Assembly (NCBI RefSeq): GCF_043555835.1 | Contig: NZ_JBIGHV010000009.1 | Span: 1-64,000 of the forward strand | Direction of reading: 5' to 3' | From: Pelomonas parva | GTDB taxonomy: Bacteria > Pseudomonadota > Gammaproteobacteria > Burkholderiales > Burkholderiaceae_C | Length of the DNA: 64,000 bases | In this document: positions 43,846 to 51,719 of the stretch, one piece after another | Layout of the letters: each line of letters opens with the position of its first letter | Position numbering within the stretch: position 1 is the first letter of the stretch | Notes under the pieces: generated by a model | What the model was told of the DNA's origin: nothing | Database searches by the model: none | What the model saw: the letters and a program-made list of their open reading frames with translations, nothing else | Translations under genes and position numbers: made by a program

Positions 43846-44925
43846 TCAGAGTTTGTGAGACCGGTCCCCGCGCTCAAAACCCAGCGCATCGAACGGCGCA
43901 TTCAGCGGCGCGAAGCCGACCACCTTGAACAGCTCGCCCATCTCGTGCTCGGCCAGCAGGCGGTGGGCCATCGCCCGTTCGCCCAAGGACGCGCCGGCCA
44001 ACAGCTCGGCGATGCCGCAGTTGAGCAGGAAATTGGCCTGGCTGGTGTAGCCCAGCACGACCAGGCCGGCGTCCTGCCCCGCCAGCGCGATGCCGGTGAA
44101 GTTGACGTGGGCCGTGATGTCCTTGTCGCCAACCGCCACCAACGGGTCGGCGTCCGCCAGGTGGGCCTGGTGGCACATCAGCGTGCCGCCACGGCGCTGC
44201 GGGTGGTAGTACTCGGACTCGGGGAAACCGTAGTCGATGAAGAAGGCCGCGCCGCGCTTAAGTGAGCGGGCCAGCGTGCGCGTGAAGGCCTCGGCCTGCG
44301 GGTGGATCTCGGTGACGGTGCCGGGCACGAAGCCGGTCTCCAGAGGCGGGCGCAGGTGGCTGTCGCGGTCCTCGAAGGCAAAGCCCTGGCACGCCACCAC
44401 GACACCGCGCTCGCGCCACACCTGCCCGTCGAAGGCGACCAGTTGCACCGGCATCGCGTCCAGCACCTCGTTGCCGACGACGACGGCCTCGATCTGCTCG
44501 GGCAGGGCGTCCAGCCATTCAACGCGCTCGCCCCAGTGCGCCAGCCGTTCGCGCTGGCGCTCGCGCAGCTCGGCGGACAGCTCGACGATGGCGTAGCGCA
44601 CCAGCCCCGCGTCCAGCGCATCCAGCTCGGCGATCAGCTGCGCCGCCAGCGCGCCCGAGCCGGCGCCGAACTCCATGACCTCGCGGCAGCCGCTGGCCGC
44701 AAGCGCCTGCGCGATCTGCCGCGCCAGCGCGCGACCGAACAGCGGCGACATCTCGGGCGCGGTGACGAAGTCCGAGCCCTCGCTGGGCATCTGGCCAAAC
44801 TTGCGCCGGCCACCGGCGTAATAGCCCAGGCCCGGCTCGTACAGCGCCATGGCCATGAAGCGGTCGAACGGCAACCAGCCGCCAGCAGAGGCGATCTCGG
44901 CATGGATGCGCTCGGCCAGATTCAT
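43846..44925 (-). CDS. MidA/NDUFAF7-family SAM-dependent methyltransferase
   Basis: A 359-residue cytoplasmic protein with the class I methyltransferase fold: the SAM-binding loop MEFGAGSGALAAQL, an NEVLDAMPVQLV segment conserved in the family, and the C-terminal INYGF-like FIDYGFPESEYYHPQRRGGTLMCH. The mitochondrial member NDUFAF7 methylates an arginine in complex I; the bacterial target is not established. Start 44925 (MNLAERIHAEI) is preferred to the ATG five codons upstream. It overlaps the preceding GGDEF-EAL stop by four bases. Confidence 0.9.
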   Translation of the reverse strand: MNLAERIHAEIASAGGWLPFDRFMAMALYEPGLGYYAGGRRKFGQMPSEGSDFVTAPEMSPLFGRALARQIAQALAASGCREVMEFGAGSGALAAQLIAELDALDAGLVRYAIVELSAELRERQRERLAHWGERVEWLDALPEQIEAVVVGNEVLDAMPVQLVAFDGQVWRERGVVVACQGFAFEDRDSHLRPPLETGFVPGTVTEIHPQAEAFTRTLARSLKRGAAFFIDYGFPESEYYHPQRRGGTLMCHQAHLADADPLVAVGDKDITAHVNFTGIALAGQDAGLVVLGYTSQANFLLNCGIAELLAGASLGERAMAHRLLAEHEMGELFKVVGFAPLNAPFDALGFERGDRSHKL

Positions 44926-46991
44926 CTTGCCTTCACCCAAGCCTCAAACTCGCTCGCCGGCATCGGCAGCCCCACCAGCTCGCCCTGCAGCTGCTGGCAA
45001 CCCCAGCTCGACAGCAGCTGCCATTGCGCGGCCGTGCGCACGCCCTCGGCCGTGACGGTCAGGCCCAGGCCCACGGCCATCTGCACGATGGCGCGCGTGA
45101 TGGCCTGGGCGCCGGCATCGTCGGGCAGGCGGGCGGTGAAGCTCTGGTCGATCTTGAGCTTGTCCAGCGGCAACTCGGTCAGGTGGGCCAGCGAGGTGTA
45201 GCCGGTGCCGAAGTCGTCGACCGACACGGTCAGGCCCATGGCGCGCAGTTGGGCCAGCGTGGTGGGCGCGTGCTCGATCTCTTCCATGAGCATGCGCTCG
45301 GTCAGCTCCAGCTCCAGCCACTGGCCCTCGGCCTGCGACTCGGCCAGCACGCGCTTGACCGTGTCGGCAAAGCCGTCGAGGTGGAACTGCATGCGCGACA
45401 GGTTGATGGCGATGCGCATCGGCCCGTGACCCGCCGTGAGCCCCTGCTCGCGCCAGCGCCGCGCGGTGGCGGCGGCCTCGCGCATGACCCATTCGCCCAA
45501 CGCCAACATCAGGCGGTGTCGCTCGGCGACGAAGATGAAGGCGTCCGGGCTCAGCAGGCCGCGCTGCGGATGGCGCCAGCGCAGCAGCGCCTCGGCGCCG
45601 GAGAGCTGGCCCGTCGTGGCGTCCACCTGGGGCTGGAAGAACAGCTCGAACTCGTCGTGCGTCAGGCCTTGCGCCAGCTCGGCCTCCAGCACGAGGTCGG
45701 CATAGGCCGTCTCGGCCAGCGCCGCCTCGAAGAACTGGTAGGTCGCGCGGCCACGGGCCTTGGCGCGGTACATGGCCGTGTCGGCATGCTGGATGAGTTC
45801 GTCCGCATGGCGGCCGTCGTCAGGGTAGACGGCCACGCCGATGGACGGTGTGACGGACAGCGCGCGGCCGTCCGCCTTCACGGGCACCTCGACGACGGAC
45901 AGCAGCGCCTCCAGCACGACGACGATGTCGGCGCGGCTGTCCAGGTCGCTGAGCAGCACGATGAACTCGTCGCCGCCGAAGCGGCCCACGATGTCGCTGC
46001 CGCGCAGCGCGCCGACCAGGCGTTCGGACACCGTCATCAGCACCTGGTCACCCTCCAGGTGGCCCAGCGAATCGTTGACCCGCTTGAAGTTGTCCAGGTC
46101 AATGAACAGCAGCGCCAGCATCTCGCCGCGGTGCTCGGCGCGCTTGAGCGCCAGCGCCATGCGCTCCATGAAGGCGCTGCGGTTGAGCAGGCCGGTCAGG
46201 CCGTCGTGATGGGCCAGGTGCTGGATGCGCGCCTCGCTGGCCAGGCGGTCGCGGATGTCGCGCACGACAGCCATGCGCAGCCGCTCGCCGTCGCGCTCCA
46301 TCGTGCGCATGATCAGCTCGACGGGGATGCGCGTGCCGTCGCGGTGCACGATGGCGGTCTCGTAGCGCAGCTCGCGGGCCAGGCGCATGACCTCGTTGAC
46401 CTTGGGCAGCTCGTCCTCGGCGACGAAGCTCATCACATGCTGGCCGATCAGCTGCTCCGCCGTGTAGCCCATCAGCGCGCACAGCGGCGGGTTCACGTCG
46501 GTCAGCAGGCCGTCGCGGTGGAAGAGGATGCCCTCCACGGTGGCCTGCATGAACTTGTCCAGCCGCTCCTGCGACTCGCGCACCTGGCGCTCGGCCAGGC
46601 GGTGCTTGGTGATGTCGTTGATCATCACGCAGCTGGCAACGGCCTCGCCGTCCTCGCCGAGCTGCGGGATCAGGTGCACCTCGATCCAGCGCGGCGTGCC
46701 ATCGGCCTGCGGCAGCTCGCGCTCGTAGCTGACCGCCGAGCGGGTGCTGAGCACCTTGTCGACGGCCGGCTGGATGAGCGCCACGGCCTCGGGGCCGATG
46801 ATCTCGGCGAAGGTCTTGCCGAGGATGCCGGTTTCGGTCTGGCCGAAGGCCTCGGCATAGCCGCGGTTGGCGAACAGGCAGACCTGGGTCTTGGCGTCGT
46901 ACAGGGCGATCCACGCGGGCAGGTAGGCGGCCAGCAGCTTGAAGCGGCCGGCTTCGGTGGCCAGCGTGGAAGCGACTATGGGCCCGGTCAT
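44922..46991 (-). CDS. PAS-PAS-GGDEF-EAL cyclic-di-GMP protein
   Basis: A 689-residue cytoplasmic protein with two PAS domains (about 18-130 and 140-250, the second followed by DIRDRLASEARIQHLAHHDGLTGLLNR), a GGDEF domain (motif 339-343, GRFGGDEFIVLL) and an EAL domain (motif 467-469, GAEALLRWRHPQ) with VDDFGTGYTSLAHL and VTAEGVRTA. In that last segment the usual GVET is changed to GVRT, removing a conserved glutamate, so phosphodiesterase activity may be reduced. Its ATG overlaps the uracil-DNA-glycosylase stop and its stop overlaps midA, placing it in a tight run of coupled genes. Confidence 0.92.
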   Translation of the reverse strand: MTGPIVASTLATEAGRFKLLAAYLPAWIALYDAKTQVCLFANRGYAEAFGQTETGILGKTFAEIIGPEAVALIQPAVDKVLSTRSAVSYERELPQADGTPRWIEVHLIPQLGEDGEAVASCVMINDITKHRLAERQVRESQERLDKFMQATVEGILFHRDGLLTDVNPPLCALMGYTAEQLIGQHVMSFVAEDELPKVNEVMRLARELRYETAIVHRDGTRIPVELIMRTMERDGERLRMAVVRDIRDRLASEARIQHLAHHDGLTGLLNRSAFMERMALALKRAEHRGEMLALLFIDLDNFKRVNDSLGHLEGDQVLMTVSERLVGALRGSDIVGRFGGDEFIVLLSDLDSRADIVVVLEALLSVVEVPVKADGRALSVTPSIGVAVYPDDGRHADELIQHADTAMYRAKARGRATYQFFEAALAETAYADLVLEAELAQGLTHDEFELFFQPQVDATTGQLSGAEALLRWRHPQRGLLSPDAFIFVAERHRLMLALGEWVMREAAATARRWREQGLTAGHGPMRIAINLSRMQFHLDGFADTVKRVLAESQAEGQWLELELTERMLMEEIEHAPTTLAQLRAMGLTVSVDDFGTGYTSLAHLTELPLDKLKIDQSFTARLPDDAGAQAITRAIVQMAVGLGLTVTAEGVRTAAQWQLLSSWGCQQLQGELVGLPMPASEFEAWVKAR

Positions 46992-47758
46992 GACTCGGCG
47001 CTCGCGCGGGCCAGGCACAGGTCGTCCCAGGCGCCGGCCTTGTCGGCGGGTGAGCGCAGCAGGTAGGCAGGGTGGTAGGTCACGACCAGCGGCAGCCCGC
47101 GCCAGGCGTGCACGCGGCCGCGCAGCTTGCCCAGCGGCTCGGCCAGGCCGGTGAGGCGGCGCGCCGCCTGCATGCCCAGCGCCAACACGAGGCGAGGCTG
47201 CAACAGCGCCACCTGGCGGGCCAGCACGGCCTCGCAGGCGTCCAGCTCGGCGGGCTGCGGCGCCCGGCCGCGCGGCGGGCGGCACTTGACGATGGGCGTC
47301 ACGAAGGCGGTGGGTTGGTCACCCGTGCGGCGCTGGCCGGCGGCCAGCAGCATGCGGTCGAGCAGCCGGCCAGCGTCACCGCCCATGGCCTGGCCGGCGG
47401 CATCATCGGCGTCGTCGGGCGGGTCGGTGACCACCAGCCACTGCGCCCGCTGCACGGCGCCGTTGCCGTAGACGGCATTGCGGCGCTGCTCGCACAGGCC
47501 GCAGGCGCGGCAGGTGGCCACGGCCTCGCGCAGCGCGGGCGTGTCCAGGTCGGTGAAGGTGGTGGGCAGGGCCGGCGCGATGCGAGGCGCGGGTGCAGCC
47601 ACGGTCGGCCGTGAAATGACCGGCGCCGGCGCGGCCACCGGCGGGCGCTCTATGACGGCAACGTCCGGCTCATCCGCCGCGACGGCCTCGACCGCCCGCG
47701 CCGGCAGCCGAAAACCCATCTCGGCCAGCATGGCCCTCTGGCGTTCGTCCCAGCTCAT
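46988..47758 (-). CDS. Uracil-DNA glycosylase family-4-like protein
   Basis: A 256-residue protein related to iron-sulfur uracil-DNA glycosylases. An alanine/proline-rich linker (residues 35-65) precedes the domain. Cluster cysteines are visible (CRACGLCEQRR and VKCRPPRG), and the second motif is present as TYHPAYLL. The first catalytic motif, usually GEAPG followed by an acidic residue, reads TDPPDDADD here, so base-excision activity is doubtful. The operon position next to rimI and tsaB is conserved in Burkholderiales. Confidence 0.82.
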   Translation of the reverse strand: MSWDERQRAMLAEMGFRLPARAVEAVAADEPDVAVIERPPVAAPAPVISRPTVAAPAPRIAPALPTTFTDLDTPALREAVATCRACGLCEQRRNAVYGNGAVQRAQWLVVTDPPDDADDAAGQAMGGDAGRLLDRMLLAAGQRRTGDQPTAFVTPIVKCRPPRGRAPQPAELDACEAVLARQVALLQPRLVLALGMQAARRLTGLAEPLGKLRGRVHAWRGLPLVVTYHPAYLLRSPADKAGAWDDLCLARASAES

Positions 47759-47760
47759 CG

Positions 47761-48246
47761 TCAGACCACCGCCACCGCGAGACTCATGAGCAAGGCGTCC
47801 TCGCGCGGCCCCTGCGGCACGGGGTAGTAGGCACGGCGCCGGCCGACCTCGGCGAAGCCGTAGCGCAGGTAGACATCGCGCGCGCGCTCGTTGCCCAGGC
47901 GCACCTCCAGCCACAGCTGGGTCAACCCCAGGCGCCGGCAATGGGCCACCAGCCGGTCCAGCATGACGATGGCCAGGCCGCGCCGCTGCCAGGCCGTTGC
48001 GACGGTGATGTTCAGCAGGTGCAGTTCGTCAACGCCCGGCATGGCCACCCAGTAGCCCAGCAGCTCGGCACGCGGCCCGCGAAGCACCTCGGCCGGATAG
48101 CCGGCCGCCAGCGAGTCGACGAAGTTGCCATGCGTCCAAGGCACCGGGTAGGCCTTGCGCTCGACGGCCATCACCTCGGTCAGGTCGGGCACGCGCATGG
48201 CGGCGGCCTCGAAGGGCGGCAGACTGCGCTCCAGCAGCGCACTCAC
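47761..48246 (-). CDS. rimI: Ribosomal protein S18 alanine N-acetyltransferase
   Basis: RimI acetylates the N-terminal alanine of ribosomal protein S18. The 161-residue GNAT protein has the N-terminal AVERKAYPVPWTHGNFVDSL, the acetyl-CoA loop VATAWQRRGLA and the C-terminal LEVRLGNERARDVYLRYGF motifs of the family. It lies between tsaB and the UDG-like gene, a recurrent arrangement. The 73-base gap to tsaB contains a GC-rich hairpin-prone sequence but no clear terminator. Confidence 0.93.
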   Translation of the reverse strand: MSALLERSLPPFEAAAMRVPDLTEVMAVERKAYPVPWTHGNFVDSLAAGYPAEVLRGPRAELLGYWVAMPGVDELHLLNITVATAWQRRGLAIVMLDRLVAHCRRLGLTQLWLEVRLGNERARDVYLRYGFAEVGRRRAYYPVPQGPREDALLMSLAVAVV

Positions 48247-48319
48247 TGGATCACCCTTCGGCCTACGGCCTGTCCCGCCGAGCGGGAGCGAGCTTGCTTG
48301 GGACGGCCCGGCGCTGCGC

Positions 48320-49012
48320 TCATACCTTGAGCGCCCGCTCGGCCGTCGTCAGCGCGACCTTGTCGCGCACATAGACCGGCAGCGCCTCGGCGGCGTCCAA
48401 CGTGTCGCCGCGCTGCCAGGCCGCCAGCGCCAGCGCGCCCAGGGCCGCCGCGCGGCAGCGCGCCCGGGGCCAGCTGCGGGGCAGCTCGCCCAGGGCAGCG
48501 GCGTACTCGGTCAGTGCCGTGCCGGCCACGGCGGCGGGCTCGCCCCAGTGGGCGGCCAGCACTTCAGGGCGGTAGAGCGCTGGCGCCTCGACCACGGTCC
48601 AGGCGCCGTCCACCCAGCGGTAATGCGCCGCGTAGATCTCGCCGATGCGCGCGTCCATCGCCACCCAGATGTCATCACCCGCGCCGGCAGTGCGCGCGTC
48701 CTCGGCCACCAGCATCAGGCTGTCGATGGCCAGCACCGGCTTGTCCAGGCCGAGGGCCAGGCCTTGCGTGACGGCGCAGGCCGTGCGCAGGCCGGTGAAG
48801 GCGCCGGGGCCCTGGCCGAAGGCGATGGCGTCCAGCGCCGCCATGTCCAGGCCGGCGCCCGCCAGCAAGGCCTTGACCTCGGGCAGCATGCGCGCCGAGG
48901 CCTGGGCGCCGCCCGCCGCCTCGAAGACCTTCGTCTGCCCCGGCGTCACGAGGGCCAGGGCCATCGTGTCGGTGGAGCTGTCGAGGGCGAGCAGAACGGG
49001 GAGACCTGGCAT
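48320..49012 (-). CDS. tsaB: tRNA threonylcarbamoyladenosine synthesis protein TsaB
   Basis: TsaB is the partner of TsaD and TsaE that makes t6A37 in ANN-decoding tRNAs. The 230 residues show the ASKHA-fold start (LLALDSSTDTMALALVTPGQ), the IAFGQGPGAFTGLRTACAVTQGLAL signature and the VLAIDSLMLVAEDA segment. rimI follows on the same strand, as in many genomes. Confidence 0.94.
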   Translation of the reverse strand: MPGLPVLLALDSSTDTMALALVTPGQTKVFEAAGGAQASARMLPEVKALLAGAGLDMAALDAIAFGQGPGAFTGLRTACAVTQGLALGLDKPVLAIDSLMLVAEDARTAGAGDDIWVAMDARIGEIYAAHYRWVDGAWTVVEAPALYRPEVLAAHWGEPAAVAGTALTEYAAALGELPRSWPRARCRAAALGALALAAWQRGDTLDAAEALPVYVRDKVALTTAERALKV

Positions 49013-49049
49013 CAGGGCAGTTTACCGTCGGGGGTTGCCCCGACGGGCC

Positions 49050-49544
49050 CTACAACAGGCCAGGGTTGCGCTGCCAGATCGCCCAGGTCAGCGCCGACGC
49101 GAAGCTCACCCACGCCAGGTAGGGCAGCAACAGCACGCCGGCCAGCGGCCGCACGCGCCAGAAGGCGGCCGTCGTGATGGCGACCAGGGCCAGCAGCAGC
49201 AGCACCTCGCCGGCCGCCATGGCGCCCTGGCGCCAGCCGAAGAACAGCCAGGACCACAGCGAATTCGCGACCAGCTGCAGCAGATACAGCCCCAGCGCGC
49301 CATCCACCCGCTGCGACGGCCGCTGCCGCCACACCAGCCAGGCGGCCACGCCCATCAGCGTGTAGAGCACCGACCACACCGGCCCGAACACGCCGGCAGG
49401 GGGCGCCCAGCCGGGCTTGTCGAGCTGGGCGTAGAACACCTGCGCGTCCACCGACGCGATGGCGCCCACGGCCGCCGCCACGAAGGTCAGCGCCAGCCAC
49501 GCCAGCAGGCCCAGCCCCTGCGCCACCGTCCGATTCCTGACCAT
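49050..49544 (-). CDS. TspO/MBR-family membrane protein
   Basis: A 164-residue, five-helix protein of the TspO (translocator protein) family. Family features are KPGWAPPAGVFGPVWSVLYTLMGVAAWLVWR and SLWSWLFFGWRQGAMA, including the tryptophan-rich ligand pocket, and the C-terminal LPYLAWVSFASALTWAIWQRNPG. TspO proteins bind porphyrins and steroids; a tetrapyrrole-linked role is possible but unproven. Start 49544 matches the family; the open frame extends 18 codons further. Confidence 0.93.
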   Translation of the reverse strand: MVRNRTVAQGLGLLAWLALTFVAAAVGAIASVDAQVFYAQLDKPGWAPPAGVFGPVWSVLYTLMGVAAWLVWRQRPSQRVDGALGLYLLQLVANSLWSWLFFGWRQGAMAAGEVLLLLALVAITTAAFWRVRPLAGVLLLPYLAWVSFASALTWAIWQRNPGLL

Positions 49545-49761
49545 GCCTGTCCCTTGCCCGCCTTGCGCCACTTGCATCGTCTCCAGAATGAGCCGCAACG
49601 ATAGCGCGGGCGGAATAGCCCCGCTTGAAAGCGCAGGCCGGCCGCGCCGGTAGGAAGTGGCCTACCGCCATTCAGGCCGCCAGCCTGCCGTTGACGCGGC
49701 CGGCGCTGCCGCTCGCCCACCGCCCGCGCCTGCCCGGCGCCGCCCGCGCCAGCATGGCGGC

Positions 49762-50451
49762 ATGAACACACTGCAGCACACCCTCAGGGCCAACCGCGGC
49801 TTCATCCTCTTCCTGCTGGGCCTGGCGCTGTTCAGGACGGCCGTGGCCGACTGGAACCCCATTCCCTCCGCCTCCATGCGGCCCACGCTGCTGGAGGGCG
49901 ACGTGGTGCTGGTCAACCGGCTGGCCTACGCCCTCAAGCTGCCGCTGACCGACATCGTGCTGCTCCGCTTGAGCGAACCGCAGCGCGGCGATGTGGTCAC
50001 GTTCAGCTCGCCGGCCGGCGGCACGCGGCTGATCAAGCGCATCGTCGGCTTGCCCGGCGACCGCATCGCGATGCGGGGCGACGTGCTGCTGCTGAACGGC
50101 CAGCCGGTGGGCCTGGACGGCCCGCAGACACGTGGCGAGACCGTCGCGCCGGGCTGGGTCGTCGACGCCGTGCGCGCCACCGAGCGCCTGGAGGGCCGCC
50201 CGCACGCCGTGCAGTTCCTGCCGCCGCTGCGCGCTCGGCGCGATGTCGCCGAGACGACCGTGCCGCCGGGCCACTACTTCATGCTGGGCGACAACCGCGA
50301 CAACAGCGAGGACTCGCGCGTCATCGGCACCGTGCCACGCGAGCTGCTGATCGGCCGGGCGCACCGCGTGCTGGTGTCGGCGGACTGGCTGGGCGAGGAC
50401 GGCTGGCGCATGGCGCCGCGATTCGGGCGCTGGGTGACGGCGATTCGTTAG
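49762..50451 (+). CDS. lepB: Signal peptidase I
   Basis: LepB cleaves signal peptides from exported proteins at the outer face of the inner membrane. The 229-residue form has a single N-terminal membrane helix (GFILFLLGLALFRTAVADW), the nucleophile serine in IPSASMRPTL, the general-base lysine in TRLIKRIVGLPGD, and the box E region YFMLGDNRDNSEDSR. It is shorter than the two-helix E. coli enzyme and not next to lepA or rnc, so it may be a second, specialised signal peptidase. Confidence 0.93.
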   Translation: MNTLQHTLRANRGFILFLLGLALFRTAVADWNPIPSASMRPTLLEGDVVLVNRLAYALKLPLTDIVLLRLSEPQRGDVVTFSSPAGGTRLIKRIVGLPGDRIAMRGDVLLLNGQPVGLDGPQTRGETVAPGWVVDAVRATERLEGRPHAVQFLPPLRARRDVAETTVPPGHYFMLGDNRDNSEDSRVIGTVPRELLIGRAHRVLVSADWLGEDGWRMAPRFGRWVTAIR

Positions 50452-50462
50452 GCTCCTGCGCT

Positions 50463-51653
50463 TCAGAGCGGCAGGTTCAGCCGCAAGGCCGCGCCGAGGG
50501 CCCGCGCCTGGTCCGCGCGCAGGTGGCTGAGCACCAGCCCGACGCTGAACCAGGCGTTGCCGGCACTCAGGCCCAGGGCGGTGTTGCGCGCCGCCATGGA
50601 GGCGCCGATCCACCAGCCGCCGTCACCCAGCTGGCGCCGGCCCGCCAGTTCGAGCTGGCGCACGCCGGCCTGCGACTGGGCCAGCAGGTCGACCTGCCAG
50701 CCCTGCTGCTGCCAGCCCAAGCGGCCAAGCCAGCGCGGCTGCGGGCGCAGGCGCAGGTCGCCACGGCGGTCCTGGCCCTGCACGGCGGCGGCACCGTCGG
50801 CATTGCCGATCAGCCGGCCCTCGCCGTCGTAGAGGAAGCGGCCGACGCGCAGCGACTCGGGCATGTCCCGGCCGTCCAGCCGCGCGGCGAGGTCGAAGCC
50901 GGCGAGTTCCAGCTGCCAGCGCTCGGACAGCGTCCAGCGCGCGCCGAGGTCCAGCGCGCGGCCGTGACCGCGTGGGTTGCCGTCGCGCACGAAGGGGTTG
51001 AAGCGGCTCGGGTCGTCGGTGCGCATGCGGTTGCCCGCGCGCCGGTGCTGGCCGTCGAACAGCATGCGGTCGGCGCCGGCCGGCGTGGCCGTGCCGCTGA
51101 AGGTCTCGTGCAGCAGCTCGATGCGGGTCAGGACCTGCAGCGACGCGCCGACCTCCACCAGTTGCCCCGCAGCCGGCGCCCAGCGCCAGCCTCGGCCCAG
51201 GCTCAGGCCGCTGGCACGCCAGAAGTCCAGCCGGTAGTCCAGGTCGAAGTGCTCGCCGCTGCCCGGCGGCTCGTCGCGACTCAGCAGGCCGAGCAGCGTC
51301 ACCGCATCGGCGCTGGCCCGGGCGATGCCGCCGCTGCGCGTCAGCGCCTGCAGCCGCCAGCCACCAGCCTCGACGCCGACCGCCGCCTTCCCGGCCAGTT
51401 GCGCATGGTTGCTGGCATGGCGGCTGCGCGCGTGCCGGCCCCAGTCTTGGTCGTCCAGGCGCAGCAAGGCGGCCGGGTCGCTGAAGGCGTCGACGCTGGC
51501 CTGGGCCTGCAGGCGGATGCCGGCCGGGGCGATGCGCGCCGGGTTGTCGGCCAGCGCGTCGCCGAGCGTGCCGGCGATGGCGGGCGCCACGAGGCCGCCG
51601 CACAGGGCGACAAGCCACCGGCGCAGGCGGCGGGAGCGGAAGTTGAAAGCCAT
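50463..51653 (-). CDS. Predicted outer-membrane beta-barrel protein, unrecognised family
   Basis: The 396-residue product has a basic N-terminus and signal peptide (RRWLVALCGGLVAPAIAG), then long stretches of alternating hydrophobic and polar residues with aromatic girdles (WRLQALTRSGG, WQLELAGFDLAARL, WWIGASMAARNTALGL, NAWFSVGLVLSHL). It ends with a strand ALGAALRLNLPL rather than a classical aromatic terminus. These features fit an outer-membrane beta-barrel. It lies just downstream of the large lipoprotein gene, with a terminator in between, and may be its outer-membrane partner. Confidence 0.6.
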   Translation of the reverse strand: MAFNFRSRRLRRWLVALCGGLVAPAIAGTLGDALADNPARIAPAGIRLQAQASVDAFSDPAALLRLDDQDWGRHARSRHASNHAQLAGKAAVGVEAGGWRLQALTRSGGIARASADAVTLLGLLSRDEPPGSGEHFDLDYRLDFWRASGLSLGRGWRWAPAAGQLVEVGASLQVLTRIELLHETFSGTATPAGADRMLFDGQHRRAGNRMRTDDPSRFNPFVRDGNPRGHGRALDLGARWTLSERWQLELAGFDLAARLDGRDMPESLRVGRFLYDGEGRLIGNADGAAAVQGQDRRGDLRLRPQPRWLGRLGWQQQGWQVDLLAQSQAGVRQLELAGRRQLGDGGWWIGASMAARNTALGLSAGNAWFSVGLVLSHLRADQARALGAALRLNLPL

Positions 51654-51665
51654 GGTTTCCCGTCG

Positions 51666-51697
51666 AAAAAAGGCCCGCGGGCTTGCACCGCGGGCCT
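51666..51697 (-). terminator. Rho-independent terminator after the large lipoprotein gene
   Basis: A perfect 10-base stem (AGGCCCGCGG at 51671-51680 with CCGCGGGCCT at 51688-51697) and a 7-base loop are followed on the minus strand by a run of T residues, 23 bases after the lipoprotein stop. Confidence 0.85.
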
Positions 51698-51719
51698 GGC
51701 AGGGTGGGTGCCCCCGAGA

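Noticed and set aside
45024..47066. A 680-codon plus-strand frame
   Set aside because: It is antisense to the GGDEF-EAL gene at 44922-46991, whose domain motifs are unmistakable.
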